Assembly (NCBI RefSeq): GCF_011612585.1
Contig: NZ_CP050133.1
Coordinates: 1 to 64,000, forward strand
DNA from: Streptococcus cristatus ATCC 51100
GTDB taxonomy: Bacteria; Bacillota; Bacilli; Lactobacillales; Streptococcaceae
Length of the DNA stretch: 64,000 nucleotides
Reading direction: 5' to 3'
In this document: positions 27,037-38,702 of the stretch, one piece after another
Numbering within the stretch: the first letter of the stretch is position 1
How the letters are laid out: the number at the start of each line of letters is the position of its first letter
Notes under the pieces: model-generated
Databases searched by the model: none
Told to the model about the DNA's origin: nothing
What the model saw: the letters and a program-made list of their open reading frames with translations, nothing else
Made by a program: the position numbers and the translations under genes

Positions 27037-29631
27037 ATGGAAAAAATCAGATATTTTTTTAAGAAAAATTGGCTTTATTTAGCTTCCTTCATCTTACCTT
27101 TTCTCATTATGTTTTTTATTTATCTGAGTCAAGGTATCTACTGGGGTAGCGATACTTCTCCGCTTCTTGGAGACGGCTTCCATCAATATGTCGTATTTGA
27201 TACGACTTTGAGAAATATTCTTCACGGAACGGATAGTCTTTTTTACACGTTTTCAAGTGGATTGGGACAGAATTTCTATGCCCTATCTAGCTATTATCTA
27301 GGAAGTTTCCTTTCCCCCTTCGTCTACTTTTTCGATTTAAAATCAATGCCGGATGCAGTTTACTTGTTTACTCTTATTAAGTTTGGCTTGATTGGGTTGA
27401 CAACTTGTATTAGCATTAAAGGGATCTTTAAAAAAATTCCAGAAACACTAATCTTGATTCTGTCAACTTCGTTTGCTTTGATGAGTTTCTCAGTTAGTCA
27501 ACTTGAAATAAAAACTTGGTTAGATGTATTTATAGTAGTCCCCCTTATCATCTTTGGTTTACACAAGTTGATGAATGAGCAAGGGAGAGTTTTATACTTT
27601 ACAAGCTTGTCAATTCTCTTTGTCCAAAATTATTATTTTGGTTACATGATGGCCTTGTTTTTAGTCCTTTGGTACCTCGTTCAGCTTTCTTGGGATTTTA
27701 AGGCCAGGATTCGGTCTCTCCCTGATTTTGCTATCGTGTCAATATTAGCAGGCCTTACTAGTTTAATTATGATTTTGCCGACTTATCTAGATCTGAGTTC
27801 ACATGGTGAGACCTTGACAAAGGTCGAAGACTTATTTACTGAAAAAAGTTGGTACTTGGATGTTTTTGCTAAAAATTTTGTAGGAAGTTTTGATACGACT
27901 AAGTATGGATCCATTCCTATGATTTATGTTGGTCTATTTCCTCTTATTTTAAGTATCTTATTTTTCACGATAAAAAGTATTAAGCTTCGCGTGAAACTGG
28001 CCTACATTTTCTTGATTAGCATTTTTATAGTGAGTTTTCGACTGCAGTATCTGGATTTGCTTTGGCAAGGAATGCATGCGCCAAATATGTTTTTGCATCG
28101 CTATTCTTGGCTCTTTTCTCTTCTTATCATTTTGATGGCTGCAGAAACGCTCAATCGTTTGGAGGAAGTTAAATGGCGACAAGTATTCCTTAGCTTTCTG
28201 CTCATTTCTTTTGGTTTTCTAGCCACTTTGCATTATAGAAAACACTATGATTTTCTTGGTCCCGAAAATTACATTTTTACTTTAGAGTTCTTCCTTGCCT
28301 ATCTCTTAATCAGCTTCGCTTTTATTCGTTGTCATGTTAGGCAGAGTATGTTTACACTATCTTTACTATTTTTTGTGATTTTTGAGCTTACCTTAAACGC
28401 TTATTATCAGGTTGATGGAATTGCTAAAGAATGGGTCTTTGCAAGTCGTTCGTCCTATTCGAAAAAAATGGATGAAATTGACAATCTTGTCAAGTATAGT
28501 AAGAGGGAAAATAGAGATTTTTTTCGAACAGAGAGGCTTGATCCTCAGACTGGGAATGACAGTATGAAATTTAATTATAATGGAATTTCTCAATTTTCAT
28601 CAGTTAGAAATACGCAAGCAAGCTCGACTTTAGATAAATTAGGTTTTAAATCGGCAGGAACTAATCTTAATCTTCGCTATCAAAATAATAGCATTTTGAT
28701 GGATAGCCTTTTTACTGTAAAGTATAACTTGTCTGAAACAGATCCGCAGAAATTTGGTTTTTCTGCAGAGAAGACTGAGGGGTCAATGACATTGTATGAA
28801 AATAATTATGCTTTGGGCTTGGCTTTCTTAACCAATGATATTTACAAAGATGTCAAGTTCACTAATTTAACACTTGACAATCAGACAGCCTTTTTAAATC
28901 AATTATCGGGTTTGAATCATAAATATTATGAGCGAATTTCTATAGCTGCTAATGAGGAAGAAACTGAAGGGAAAGTAACTGCAAGCATCGAAAATGACGC
29001 TCAATTAAGCTATGCTAGCGTCACTTACACAATTGAGGTGCCTGCAGGTAGTCAAGTCTATGTCAACCTTGCAGATCTTGATTTTTCAAACGATAATCAG
29101 ACGGATGTCAATATCACTGTAAATGGAATCACGAATCGTTATCTGACCCATAATGTTTTTCCATTTTTGAATATTGGTTACTTTAAGGAAGCACAGACGG
29201 TTTCTATTCAATTTTCTTTTCCAGAGAATCGAAATGTTTCTTTTAACCAACCAGAGTTCTTCTCTGTGGATGTAAATAAATATCAGCAACTCATAAGTAA
29301 ATTGAAAGAACAAGAGGTTTCTGTGACGACAAAATCCAATACGGTAACGGTTGATTATCATGCGGATAGAGATAGTTCTCTCTTTTTCACCATTCCTTAT
29401 GATAAGGGCTGGACAGCTAGTGTAGATGGCAAGAAGGTACCGTTAAAACGTGCGCAGAATGGTTTTATGAAACTTGATGTGAGCAGAGGAGCAGGCAGAG
29501 TTACCTTATCATTTGTTCCAAGAGGATTAAAGGAAGGAACTGCAGCTTTTATTTTAGGAATAGTTTTATTTTTCTTCTATGATAGGGTTCGATTTAAATG
29601 GATCAAAAAACATAGGGATAGTTCAGCATAA
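27037..29631 (+). CDS. YfhO-family GT-C membrane protein
   Basis: An 864-residue protein with about a dozen transmembrane segments in residues 10-465, an extracellular soluble domain (about 470-835), and one more helix near 840-856. The start (FKKNWLYLASFILPFLIMF...GDGFHQYV) is characteristic of YfhO proteins, GT-C-type glycosyltransferases. Homologues in Bacillus and Listeria are linked to glycosylation of lipoteichoic acid and similar wall polymers. The acceptor here is unknown. It stands alone with a weak ribosome-binding site. It is predicted to use a lipid-linked sugar on the outer membrane face. Confidence 0.85.
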   Translation: MEKIRYFFKKNWLYLASFILPFLIMFFIYLSQGIYWGSDTSPLLGDGFHQYVVFDTTLRNILHGTDSLFYTFSSGLGQNFYALSSYYLGSFLSPFVYFFDLKSMPDAVYLFTLIKFGLIGLTTCISIKGIFKKIPETLILILSTSFALMSFSVSQLEIKTWLDVFIVVPLIIFGLHKLMNEQGRVLYFTSLSILFVQNYYFGYMMALFLVLWYLVQLSWDFKARIRSLPDFAIVSILAGLTSLIMILPTYLDLSSHGETLTKVEDLFTEKSWYLDVFAKNFVGSFDTTKYGSIPMIYVGLFPLILSILFFTIKSIKLRVKLAYIFLISIFIVSFRLQYLDLLWQGMHAPNMFLHRYSWLFSLLIILMAAETLNRLEEVKWRQVFLSFLLISFGFLATLHYRKHYDFLGPENYIFTLEFFLAYLLISFAFIRCHVRQSMFTLSLLFFVIFELTLNAYYQVDGIAKEWVFASRSSYSKKMDEIDNLVKYSKRENRDFFRTERLDPQTGNDSMKFNYNGISQFSSVRNTQASSTLDKLGFKSAGTNLNLRYQNNSILMDSLFTVKYNLSETDPQKFGFSAEKTEGSMTLYENNYALGLAFLTNDIYKDVKFTNLTLDNQTAFLNQLSGLNHKYYERISIAANEEETEGKVTASIENDAQLSYASVTYTIEVPAGSQVYVNLADLDFSNDNQTDVNITVNGITNRYLTHNVFPFLNIGYFKEAQTVSIQFSFPENRNVSFNQPEFFSVDVNKYQQLISKLKEQEVSVTTKSNTVTVDYHADRDSSLFFTIPYDKGWTASVDGKKVPLKRAQNGFMKLDVSRGAGRVTLSFVPRGLKEGTAAFILGIVLFFFYDRVRFKWIKKHRDSSA

Positions 29632-29775
29632 CCTTTACATCATCAAAAAACTTTAGAATATAGGTCTGTTTTTACAAGTTCTTCAATAGTCTGTAATATA
29701 ATTCATCAAAGTAATAAAGTTCTGTAATACTTTTGCTTTAGGATAGATATATCACAGAAAAGGAGAATTCTAAAC

Positions 29776-30312
29776 ATGAATTTGTATTTTAAAAATAGAA
29801 TGATGAAAGCAGGCTTGTTCAGTTTGATGGCAGGAGCTGCTGCTTTGCTTCCGATTGTAGCCAATGCAGAAAGTTATACTGTCAATTCAGGTGACACCTT
29901 GTCCGCGATTGCTGCTTCTCATCAGACGACTGTTGACAAGATTGCGCAAAAAAACAAGATTAGCAATATCAATCTGATTAGTGTTGGCCAGGTTTTAGAA
30001 CTGGACGATGATGTATCTGAGCAAATGACTGTTGAAAAATCAGATAAGGCTGAGCAATCTACTGTAAACCCAAGTTCTGGCTTGAGTGCTGAGGATGCAG
30101 AGGCTAAGGAGTGGATTGCTCAAAAAGAATCCAGCGGCAGTTATACAGCGCAAAATGGGCAATACTATGGTCGCTATCAGTTGACCATCACCTATCTAAA
30201 TGGAGATTTATCACCAGAAAATCAAGAGAAGACAGCGGATGCTTATGTAGCAGGTCGCTATGGCTCATGGTCGGCTGCTAAAAATTTCTGGTTAGCAAAT
30301 GGCTGGTATTAA
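29776..30312 (+). CDS. Secreted LysM protein with lytic-transglycosylase-like tail
   Basis: A 178-residue secreted protein with a signal peptide (1-31, ending VANA) and a LysM domain at 33-77 (YTVNSGDTLSAIA). An acidic linker and a C-terminal domain (about 104-178) with candidate catalytic E118 (WIAQKESSGSYTAQNGQYYGRYQLT) follow. The GRYQLT and ANGWY signatures resemble resuscitation-promoting/aggregation-promoting-factor-like domains. AAAAGGAGAA precedes the start. It is a short paralogue of the LysM protein at 13394-14053 with a different tail. Probably involved in peptidoglycan remodelling. Confidence 0.82.
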   Translation: MNLYFKNRMMKAGLFSLMAGAAALLPIVANAESYTVNSGDTLSAIAASHQTTVDKIAQKNKISNINLISVGQVLELDDDVSEQMTVEKSDKAEQSTVNPSSGLSAEDAEAKEWIAQKESSGSYTAQNGQYYGRYQLTITYLNGDLSPENQEKTADAYVAGRYGSWSAAKNFWLANGWY

Positions 30313-30347
30313 AACTTTAGGAAAAATTATATTTACAGGGATTGGAG

Positions 30348-30371
30348 TTTATATTCTAGTCCCTTTTTTAT
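30348..30371 (+). terminator. Intrinsic terminator after LysM gene 2
   Basis: GGGATTGGAG pairs with CTAGTCCC (one small bulge) and is followed by TTTTTT. Confidence 0.65.
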
Positions 30372-30506
30372 AATTATTAGTACATTTTTGCTTGGAATAT
30401 GATATTTTTCATCAAGGTGTTTACAATACTGTAAATTTACTTGACAACTTATAAAGCTCTTCAGATTGGCCAAAGGTTATTCGTTGTTCTCCGTGCTAAA
30501 TCATGC

Positions 30507-31716
<1,210 letters not shown>

Positions 31717-31737
31717 GTAACTACAAGAGGAACGAGA

Positions 31738-32169
31738 ATGTTTCAATTTTTTAAGAAAAAGACTGATAAGAAGGACAGACTTGAAACTCTTTCTGACTAC
31801 AAGAAGCAGTATTTGCATGAGAAAACGACAGAATCTATAGAGGCATTATTTAAGGTATTAAAGCAATCTAAGGTTTGGGTTCCCTTCAATGCTTATCTGA
31901 TAGATGAAAGTGAAGGTCAAGAAGGTGTTCGCCTAAAACCCGATATTCTGCAAAAGGGAGATGATTATTTCTATCCCTGTTTCTCAAACGAGCAAGAGAT
32001 TCCAAAAGAATACTATGATCGCTTTTCTTGGTTGCAACTGCCTGTCACAGATTGTTTGTTTGCAGTTGAAGGCAGAGGGAGATTTCCATTAAGAGGGATT
32101 GTTCTAGACGCATTCTCTGAATCTGTCGAGATTGATAAAGAAGCTTTTGAAGCGATTCGCCAATCTTAG
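31738..32169 (+). CDS. SseB-like protein of unknown function
   Basis: A 143-residue soluble protein. After a Lys-rich start (MFQFFKKKTDKKD), residues 25-115 resemble the SseB N-terminal domain: VWVPFNAYLIDE, then KGDDYFYPCFSNEQEIP and a closing GRGRFPLRGIVLDAFS. No catalytic motif is visible. It sits 21 bp after mnmA with a GAGGAACG ribosome-binding site, so it is probably cotranscribed with mnmA. The molecular role of such proteins in Firmicutes is not known to me. Confidence 0.7.
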   Translation: MFQFFKKKTDKKDRLETLSDYKKQYLHEKTTESIEALFKVLKQSKVWVPFNAYLIDESEGQEGVRLKPDILQKGDDYFYPCFSNEQEIPKEYYDRFSWLQLPVTDCLFAVEGRGRFPLRGIVLDAFSESVEIDKEAFEAIRQS

Positions 32170-32179
32170 TTGCTTTAGA

Positions 32180-32207
32180 TTGACAATTCAACATAATTTG
32201 CTAAAAT
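32180..32207 (+). promoter_or_regulatory. mnmG promoter
   Basis: TTGACA (32180-32185), 16-bp spacer, TAAAAT (32202-32207). The leader that follows holds a small hairpin (TGCAGG/CCTGCA, about 32247-32268). Confidence 0.65.
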
Positions 32208-32315
32208 AAGATAAGCAATACCTATGATGGTCAAAGCTCATGGATGTTGCAGGCTTTTTTGTCCTGCACTTCTAGAGACTTGGCCTTTTTTGGTGAAAAA
32301 ATGAAGGAAAAAGAA

Positions 32316-34226
32316 ATGACACACAATTTTACTGAAAGTTATGATGTTATCGTGATTGGAGCGGGGCACGCTGGGGTAGAAGCTTCTCTGGCCGCCAGTC
32401 GCATGGGATGTAAAGTTCTGCTAGCAACTATCAATATTGAGATGCTGGCTTTTATGCCTTGTAATCCATCTATTGGAGGGTCTGCAAAAGGCATTGTTGT
32501 CCGTGAAGTAGATGCTTTGGGCGGGGAGATGGCTAAGAATATCGATAAGAGCTATATCCAGATGAAAATGCTCAACACGGGTAAGGGACCTGCAGTTCGG
32601 GCTCTTCGGGCGCAGGCAGATAAAGAGCTTTATTCCAAAGAAATGCGGAAGACTGTTGAAAATCAAGAAAATCTGACTCTGCGGCAAACCATGATTAATG
32701 AAATCTTGGTAGAAGATGGTAAGGTCATTGGGGTTAAAACAGCGACGCAACAGGAGTATGCGGCTAAAGCCGTCATTGTTACGACTGGAACAGCCTTGCG
32801 GGGAGAGATTATTATTGGTGATCTCAAGTATTCATCTGGTCCAAACCATAGTCTGGCAGCCATTCCTTTGGCAGATAATCTACGTGACCTAGGATTTGAA
32901 ATTGGTCGTTTTAAAACTGGAACTCCTCCACGTGTTAAGGCGTCATCTATCAATTATGACGTGACCGAGATTCAGCCAGGTGATGAAAAAGCCAATCATT
33001 TCTCTTACACGTCTCGTGATGAAGACTATGTGAAAGATCAAGTGCCTTGCTGGTTGACTTATACCAATGCAGAAAGTCATGAAATTATCCAAAATAACCT
33101 GCATCGTGCTCCTATGTTTTCAGGTATCGTTAAGGGTGTGGGCCCTCGCTATTGTCCATCTATTGAGGATAAGATCGTCCGTTTTGCGGATAAGGAACGC
33201 CACCAGCTTTTCTTAGAGCCTGAGGGTCGTGATACGGAAGAAGTTTATGTGCAGGGGCTGTCAACTAGTCTGCCAGAAGATGTACAGAAGGACTTGGTTC
33301 ACTCTATCAAAGGTTTAGAAAATGCTGAGATGATGCGGACAGGCTATGCCATTGAGTACGATATGATTATGCCTCACCAGTTGCGGGCAACCTTGGAAAC
33401 TAAGAAAATTTCAGGGCTCTTTACAGCAGGTCAGACCAATGGGACTTCTGGTTATGAAGAAGCCGCTGGTCAAGGGATTATTGCTGGGATTAATGCGGCC
33501 TTGAAGATCCAAGGTAAGCCAGAGTTGATCTTGAAGCGTAGTGATGGTTACATTGGAGTCATGATTGATGATTTGGTGACTAAGGGGACTGTAGAACCTT
33601 ATCGCCTCTTGACTAGCCGAGCGGAGTACCGTTTGATTCTCCGCCATGACAATGCTGATATGCGTTTGACAGAGATTGGCCGAAAAATTGGTTTGGTAGA
33701 TGATGAGCGCTGGTCTCGTTTCGAGATTAAAAAGAATCAATTTGACAATGAAATGAAGCGCTTGGAATCCATCAAGTTGAAACCTGTTAAGGAAACCAAT
33801 GCTAAGATAGAGGCGCTTGGCTTTAAAGCTCTGACAGATGCGGTAACTGCCAAAGAATTTATGCGGCGACCGGAAGTGTCTTATCAAGATGTGGTTCAAT
33901 TCATTGGTCCAGCGGCAGAAGAGTTGGATGAAAAGATTATCGAGCTAATTGAGACAGAGATTAAGTACGAAGGCTATATTTCTAAAGCTCTTGATCAGGT
34001 TGAGAAGATGAAACGCATGGAAGAGAAGCGGATTCCAGCCAATATTGACTGGGATGATATTGACTCGATTGCGACAGAGGCGCGTCAGAAGTTCAAGAAA
34101 ATCAATCCAGAAACGATTGGTCAGGCAAGTCGTATTTCTGGTGTCAATCCAGCAGATATTTCTATTTTGATGGTTTACTTAGAAGGCAAGTCTAGAAGCA
34201 TTTCTAAAAACAAAGCAAAATCATAG
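32316..34226 (+). CDS. mnmG: tRNA uridine 5-carboxymethylaminomethyl modification enzyme MnmG (GidA)
   Basis: MnmG is an FAD protein that, with the GTPase MnmE, installs the carboxymethylaminomethyl group at U34. I start it at ATG 32316 ([15 protein letters not shown]) because it directly precedes the FAD-binding fold and has AAGGAA upstream; that gives 636 residues. The dinucleotide-binding motif is [11 protein letters not shown], and the conserved [15 protein letters not shown] and [15 protein letters not shown] blocks are intact. A terminator follows. Confidence 0.97.
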   Translation: MTHNFTESYDVIVIGAGHAGVEASLAASRMGCKVLLATINIEMLAFMPCNPSIGGSAKGIVVREVDALGGEMAKNIDKSYIQMKMLNTGKGPAVRALRAQADKELYSKEMRKTVENQENLTLRQTMINEILVEDGKVIGVKTATQQEYAAKAVIVTTGTALRGEIIIGDLKYSSGPNHSLAAIPLADNLRDLGFEIGRFKTGTPPRVKASSINYDVTEIQPGDEKANHFSYTSRDEDYVKDQVPCWLTYTNAESHEIIQNNLHRAPMFSGIVKGVGPRYCPSIEDKIVRFADKERHQLFLEPEGRDTEEVYVQGLSTSLPEDVQKDLVHSIKGLENAEMMRTGYAIEYDMIMPHQLRATLETKKISGLFTAGQTNGTSGYEEAAGQGIIAGINAALKIQGKPELILKRSDGYIGVMIDDLVTKGTVEPYRLLTSRAEYRLILRHDNADMRLTEIGRKIGLVDDERWSRFEIKKNQFDNEMKRLESIKLKPVKETNAKIEALGFKALTDAVTAKEFMRRPEVSYQDVVQFIGPAAEELDEKIIELIETEIKYEGYISKALDQVEKMKRMEEKRIPANIDWDDIDSIATEARQKFKKINPETIGQASRISGVNPADISILMVYLEGKSRSISKNKAKS

Positions 34227-34231
34227 CCATA

Positions 34232-34266
34232 TTAACGTACTATCTTATTGATAGTACGTTTTTTTG
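34232..34266 (+). terminator. Intrinsic terminator after mnmG
   Basis: AACGTACTATC and GATAGTACGTT pair around TTATT, followed by TTTTTTT. Confidence 0.9.
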
Positions 34267-34270
34267 AATA

Positions 34271-34396
34271 ATTTACAGAATTGTAAATACCTGTTTACAA
34301 AAAACCTCTTTTATATAGAGAAATATTTACAACCACTGTCAACTTTTTGTTTAATAAAATTTACAAGATTGACACATCTTGTAAATTAATTGTGAA
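34271..34396. repeat. TTTACA/TGTAAA inverted-repeat cluster upstream of gdpP
   Basis: A 126-bp stretch contains ATTTACA-GAAT-TGTAAAT (34271-34288), single TTTACA motifs at about 34293 and 34325, a perfect 11-bp inverted repeat AATTTACAAGA / TCTTGTAAATT (34358-34387), and TGTAAA-TTAAT-TGTGAA (34380-34396). The density of one motif suggests a regulator-binding region. The last pair resembles a WalR direct repeat with one mismatch. No protein can be assigned from sequence alone. Confidence 0.5.
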
Positions 34397-34515
34397 TGTT
34401 TATTTTAGAATAGATCCGGGATTTGAGCCTTTCTTGCTTTACAAGTATCCAAGGGCAGTGAAAACTCGCTTTTTTTAAGAAAATATGGTAAAATGGCGCA
34501 ATAAGAGGTTTTTTA

Positions 34516-36501
34516 ATGAAAAGAATTCGTTTTTCCCCGAGCCACTTTGCGATAGTGGGGTTTACTTCCTTTATCATATTAGCTATTTGTCTACGCCTTT
34601 TTGGTGATAGTTTGCCTATGCTGGTGTCTCTTTTTATAGTGCTGGCGCTCTTGGTTTGGCTATTTATTCAGCAACAAAGAGTGACTGAATTGGACGAGCT
34701 TGAGCAGATTCGCTATGTCAATCATCAAGCAGAGGGAAGTTTAGCTTCTTTGTTGGATAAGATGCCAGTTGGTGTTATTAAAATCAATGAAAATAGTGGA
34801 GATGTTGACTGGTTCAATCCTTATGCTGAATTGATTTTTACAACGGATGATGGAGAGCTAAATAGTGATCTCTTGCAGGAAATTATCTACCTTGCTGCTT
34901 CGAAATCGGGTAGCTACGCAACAGTAGGAGACAATCAATATTCTGTTTATTTTGATTCAGCTTCTAGTGTCCTGTACTTTTTTGATGCATCAAGTGAGTA
35001 TGAAGCAACAGTTGGGCTCGTTACGACGCGACCAGTTATCGGTGTTGTCTCAGTTGATAATTATGATGATTTGGAAGATGCTGTATCAGATTCAGATATC
35101 AGTCATATCAATAGTTTTGTAGCTAACTTTGTAGCAGAGTTTTCTGAGCAATTTCATATGTTTTACCGTCGGGTGGGAATGGATCGTTATTATCTTTTCA
35201 CGGATTATACGGTTTTGGAACAACTGATGGATAGTAAATTTTCGATCATTGATCAATTTCGGACAGAAGCCAAGAATCGAAAACTTCCTCTGACGCTTAG
35301 TATGGGCTTTTCTTACGGGGATGGTAAACATGATGAAATTGGTAAGATTGCCCTTCTTAATCTTAATTTAGCTGAGGTCCGGGGTGGTGACCAAGCGGTT
35401 GTCAAAGAGAATGACGAGACCAAGAATCCAGTTTATTTTGGTGGTGGAACAGCTGCATCTGTCAAACGTACACGTACGCGTACAAGGGCTATGATGGCGG
35501 CTATTTCAGATAAAATCAAGAGTGTAGATCAGGTTTTTGTGGTTGGTCATCGCAATCTTGATTTGGATGCCCTAGGCTCCGCGGTGGGTATGCAGCTTTT
35601 TGCTAGCAATATCATTGAGAAAGCCTATGTTGTGTATGATGACCAACAGATGGGCTCGGATATCTATCGCTCTATCCAAAAATTGACATCAGAAGGCGCT
35701 GATTATCTTTTGCCGATATCGGAAGCCGTAAACCGAGTGACCAGTCGCTCACTTTTGATAATGGTGGATCACTCGAAATTAGCCTTAACGCTTTCAAGAG
35801 AATTATTTGATCGATTTAGTCAGACGATTGTGGTGGATCATCACCGTCGCGATGAGGATTTCCCTGAAAATGCAGTCATTGCCTATATCGAAAGTGGAGC
35901 TAGCAGTGCCAGCGAATTGGTAACGGAGCTGATTCAGTTTCAAAATTCCAAGAAGAATCGCCTGAATAAAATTCAAGCTAGTTTACTCATGGCTGGGATT
36001 ATGCTAGACACCAAGAATTTTACCTCCAGAGTAACGAGTCGAACCTTTGATGTAGCTAGTTATTTGCGGGCTCGGGGTAGTGATAGTGTAGTCATTCAGG
36101 ATATTTCTTCGACGAATTTTGAAGAGTATCGAGCAGTCAATGAGCTGATTTTGACAGGTAAGAAGCTTTTGCCAAATGTGATTGTAGCAGCGGGTGCTGA
36201 AAATGCCAGCTATGATACAGTCGTCATTAGTAAGGCAGCTGACACCATGCTTGCCATGTCGGGCATTGAAGCAACATTTGTGGTCAGCAGGAATACTGAG
36301 GGTTACGTATCCATTTCAGCTCGTAGTCGCAGTAAGATCAATGTTCAGCGGATTATGGAGAAAATGGGTGGTGGCGGCCACTTTAATCTAGCAGCAGCGC
36401 AAGTTAGCGATCAAACGGTTGCTGAAGTCACTCAACGTCTAAATCAAGAGATTATGGATCAAGTGATGGATAATGAGGAATCAATAGAAAAGGAGAAATA
36501 A
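34516..36501 (+). CDS. gdpP: Cyclic-di-AMP phosphodiesterase GdpP
   Basis: GdpP hydrolyses c-di-AMP to pApA and thus sets potassium and cell-wall homeostasis. The 661-residue membrane protein has two N-terminal transmembrane helices (about 10-55), a degenerate PAS domain (about 75-155), a degenerate GGDEF domain (about 170-300) and the catalytic DHH/DHHA1 domain (about 335-655). Metal-binding residues are seen in [14 protein letters not shown] and [10 protein letters not shown], and the DHHA1 motif is [13 protein letters not shown]. It overlaps or abuts rplI (2-bp gap), forming the conserved gdpP-rplI-dnaC operon. Confidence 0.96.
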   Translation: MKRIRFSPSHFAIVGFTSFIILAICLRLFGDSLPMLVSLFIVLALLVWLFIQQQRVTELDELEQIRYVNHQAEGSLASLLDKMPVGVIKINENSGDVDWFNPYAELIFTTDDGELNSDLLQEIIYLAASKSGSYATVGDNQYSVYFDSASSVLYFFDASSEYEATVGLVTTRPVIGVVSVDNYDDLEDAVSDSDISHINSFVANFVAEFSEQFHMFYRRVGMDRYYLFTDYTVLEQLMDSKFSIIDQFRTEAKNRKLPLTLSMGFSYGDGKHDEIGKIALLNLNLAEVRGGDQAVVKENDETKNPVYFGGGTAASVKRTRTRTRAMMAAISDKIKSVDQVFVVGHRNLDLDALGSAVGMQLFASNIIEKAYVVYDDQQMGSDIYRSIQKLTSEGADYLLPISEAVNRVTSRSLLIMVDHSKLALTLSRELFDRFSQTIVVDHHRRDEDFPENAVIAYIESGASSASELVTELIQFQNSKKNRLNKIQASLLMAGIMLDTKNFTSRVTSRTFDVASYLRARGSDSVVIQDISSTNFEEYRAVNELILTGKKLLPNVIVAAGAENASYDTVVISKAADTMLAMSGIEATFVVSRNTEGYVSISARSRSKINVQRIMEKMGGGGHFNLAAAQVSDQTVAEVTQRLNQEIMDQVMDNEESIEKEK

Positions 36502-36502
36502 A

Positions 36503-36955
36503 ATGAAAGTTATTTTTTTAGCAGATGTAAAAGGAAAAGGGAAAAAAGGGGAAATCAAGGAAGTGCCTACTGGCTACGCTCAAAATTTCCTGATTAAGAA
36601 AAATCTGGCTAAGGAAGCCACTGCACAAGCTATCGGTGAGCTGAGAGGTAAGCAAAAATCTCAGGAAAAGGCTCACGCAGAGATGGTGGCAGAGGCTCAA
36701 GCTATCAAAGCTAAGTTGGAAGAAGAAGCAACGGTCGTGGCTTTTACAGAGAAAGTCGGACCAGACGGACGGACTTTCGGTTCGATTACTAACAAAAAAA
36801 TTGCTGATGAATTACAAAAGCAATTTGGTCTAAAAATTGACAAACGGAATATCAAGGTTGATTCTCCCATTCGTTCGATTGGTTTGATTGATGTTCCTGT
36901 AAAGATTTACCAAGATGTGACAAGTGTGATTCGCCTGCGGGTTACGGAAGGGTAA
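36503..36955 (+). CDS. rplI: 50S ribosomal protein L9
   Basis: A 150-residue L9 protein. The N-terminal signature [20 protein letters not shown] and [13 protein letters not shown] binds 23S rRNA, a long connecting helix (about 42-75) spans the ribosome surface, and the C-terminal domain ([11 protein letters not shown]) is complete. Preceded by AAAAGGAGAA inside the end of gdpP. Confidence 0.97.
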   Translation: MKVIFLADVKGKGKKGEIKEVPTGYAQNFLIKKNLAKEATAQAIGELRGKQKSQEKAHAEMVAEAQAIKAKLEEEATVVAFTEKVGPDGRTFGSITNKKIADELQKQFGLKIDKRNIKVDSPIRSIGLIDVPVKIYQDVTSVIRLRVTEG

Positions 36956-36980
36956 AAAGAATTAAAGGAAGGATTCACTT

Positions 36981-38336
36981 ATGGCAGAGATTGATGAGTT
37001 GCGAGCTCAGCCTCAAGATATTTTAGCAGAACAGTCTGTACTAGGGGCCATTTTCATCGATGAGAGCAAACTGGTCTTTGTCCGTGAATATATTGAGCCT
37101 GGGGATTTCTTTAAATATGCCCATCGTCTGATTTTCAAGGCCATGATTGACTTGGCAGATCGTGGGGATGCTATTGATGCGACCACCGTTCGCAATATTT
37201 TGGATAGCCAAGGAGACTTGCAGAATATTGGTGGCTTGAGCTATCTGGTGGAGGTCGTTAATTCTGTGCCGACTTCTGCCAATGCAGAGTACTATGCTAA
37301 GATCGTCTCTGAAAAAGCAATCTTACGCCGCTTGATTTCACGCTTGACAGAATCCATCAACCAAGCCTATGATGGGGAAAGACCATCCGAGGAAATCATT
37401 GCAGGAGCAGAAAAGGCCCTGATTGATGTCAGCGAAACGGCCAGCCGCAGTGGGTTTAAAAATATTCAAGATATTCTAAATCTTAACTTTGCTAATCTAG
37501 AAGCCCGTTCTCAGCAAACTACTGATATTACAGGGATTGCGACGGGTTACCGTGAGTTTGATAAGATGACGACGGGTTTGCACGAAGAAGAGTTAATTAT
37601 CCTAGCTGCTCGTCCAGCGGTTGGTAAGACAGCCTTTGCCCTCAATATCGCCCAGAATATCGGGACCAAGCTGGATAAGACAGTGGCTATCTTCTCCCTA
37701 GAAATGGGGGCAGAGAGTCTTGTGGATCGGATGCTGGCCTCAGAGGGAGTGATTAATTCTCACTCCATTCGTACAGGGCAATTGACAGATGAAGAATGGC
37801 AAAAATATACCATTGCGACGGCTAATCTGGCCAATGCGAGTATCTATATTGATGACACGCCAGGGATTCGGATTACGGAGATTCGTTCGCGAGCTCGTAA
37901 GTTGTCTCAAGAGACAGGCAATCTTGGTCTGATTTTGATTGACTACCTGCAGCTGATTACAGGAACGGGTCGCGAAAACCGTCAACAGGAAGTTTCAGAA
38001 ATTTCTCGCCAGCTTAAGATTTTAGCGAAGGAACTCAAGGTGCCAGTTATTGCTCTGAGTCAGCTCTCGCGTGGCGTGGAGCAACGGCAGGACAAGCGAC
38101 CAGTGCTGTCTGATATTCGGGAGTCTGGGTCTATCGAGCAGGATGCGGATATCGTAGCCTTTCTTTATCGAGATGACTATTATGAACGGGCCGGTGAGGA
38201 AGAGGAAGGCATTCCTAACAACAAGGTTGAAGTCATTATTGAGAAAAACCGGAGCGGAGCGCGTGGTACGGTTGAGCTAATTTTCCAAAAAGAATATAAT
38301 AAATTTTCAAGTATTTCTAAAAGAGAGGATGTATAG
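36981..38336 (+). CDS. dnaC: Replicative DNA helicase (DnaB-type, named DnaC in Firmicutes)
   Basis: A hexameric 5'-3' helicase that unwinds the replication fork. The 451-residue protein has the DnaB N-terminal domain (PQDILAEQSVLGAIF at about 11-25), then the RecA-like motor with Walker A ARPAVGKTAFALN near 208, LGLILIDYLQLITG as Walker B, and RQQEVSEISRQLKILAKEL. AAGGAAGG precedes the ATG. It is the last gene before veg and fits the gdpP-rplI-dnaC operon. Confidence 0.97.
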   Translation: MAEIDELRAQPQDILAEQSVLGAIFIDESKLVFVREYIEPGDFFKYAHRLIFKAMIDLADRGDAIDATTVRNILDSQGDLQNIGGLSYLVEVVNSVPTSANAEYYAKIVSEKAILRRLISRLTESINQAYDGERPSEEIIAGAEKALIDVSETASRSGFKNIQDILNLNFANLEARSQQTTDITGIATGYREFDKMTTGLHEEELIILAARPAVGKTAFALNIAQNIGTKLDKTVAIFSLEMGAESLVDRMLASEGVINSHSIRTGQLTDEEWQKYTIATANLANASIYIDDTPGIRITEIRSRARKLSQETGNLGLILIDYLQLITGTGRENRQQEVSEISRQLKILAKELKVPVIALSQLSRGVEQRQDKRPVLSDIRESGSIEQDADIVAFLYRDDYYERAGEEEEGIPNNKVEVIIEKNRSGARGTVELIFQKEYNKFSSISKREDV

Positions 38337-38337
38337 T

Positions 38338-38610
38338 ATGAGTGATGCATTTACAGATGTGGCAAAAATGAAGAAAATCAAGGAGGACATCAAGGCTCAC
38401 GAGGGGCAGATGGTAGAAATGACCTTGGAAAATGGCCGTAAGCGCCAAAAAAGTAAACAAGGTCGTTTGATTGAAGTTTATCCTTCTCTCTTTATCGTTG
38501 AGTATGAAAATGAAGGGGGGCAGCCAGGTGAAATTGCCAACACCTATGTGGAGTCCTATACTTACTCAGATATTTTGACAGAGAAAAATTTAATTCGCTA
38601 TTTTGACTAA
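38338..38610 (+). CDS. veg: Veg family protein (DUF1021)
   Basis: A 90-residue soluble protein starting MSDAFTDVAKMKKIKEDI, with the Veg core GQMVEMTLENGRKRQKSKQG and PSLFIVEYENE. The ATG at 38338 has GAGAGG upstream and lies 1 bp after the dnaC stop. Bacillus Veg stimulates biofilm formation by an unclear mechanism. Streptococcal members are uncharacterised to my knowledge. Confidence 0.85.
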   Translation: MSDAFTDVAKMKKIKEDIKAHEGQMVEMTLENGRKRQKSKQGRLIEVYPSLFIVEYENEGGQPGEIANTYVESYTYSDILTEKNLIRYFD

Positions 38611-38625
38611 GAATAATAGGTGATT

Positions 38626-38700
38626 CCAGAACTTTGTATTGCTTCCTAGAGTTGGGTAAAACCCAACTTTGAGGAACAGTTCATTTCTGGGATTTTTCTT
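38626..38700 (+). terminator. Branched terminator after veg
   Basis: Nested stems CCAGAA/TTCTGG, TTCCT/AGGAA and AGTTGGGT-aaa-ACCCAACT, followed by GATTTTTCTT. It ends the gdpP-rplI-dnaC-veg transcript. Confidence 0.6.
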
Positions 38701-38702
38701 AA

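Noticed and set aside
29692-29728. WalR-like boxes upstream of the second LysM gene
   Set aside because: TGTAAT and AGTAAT occur but with spacings of 18 and 13 bp instead of 11, so no proper direct repeat is formed.
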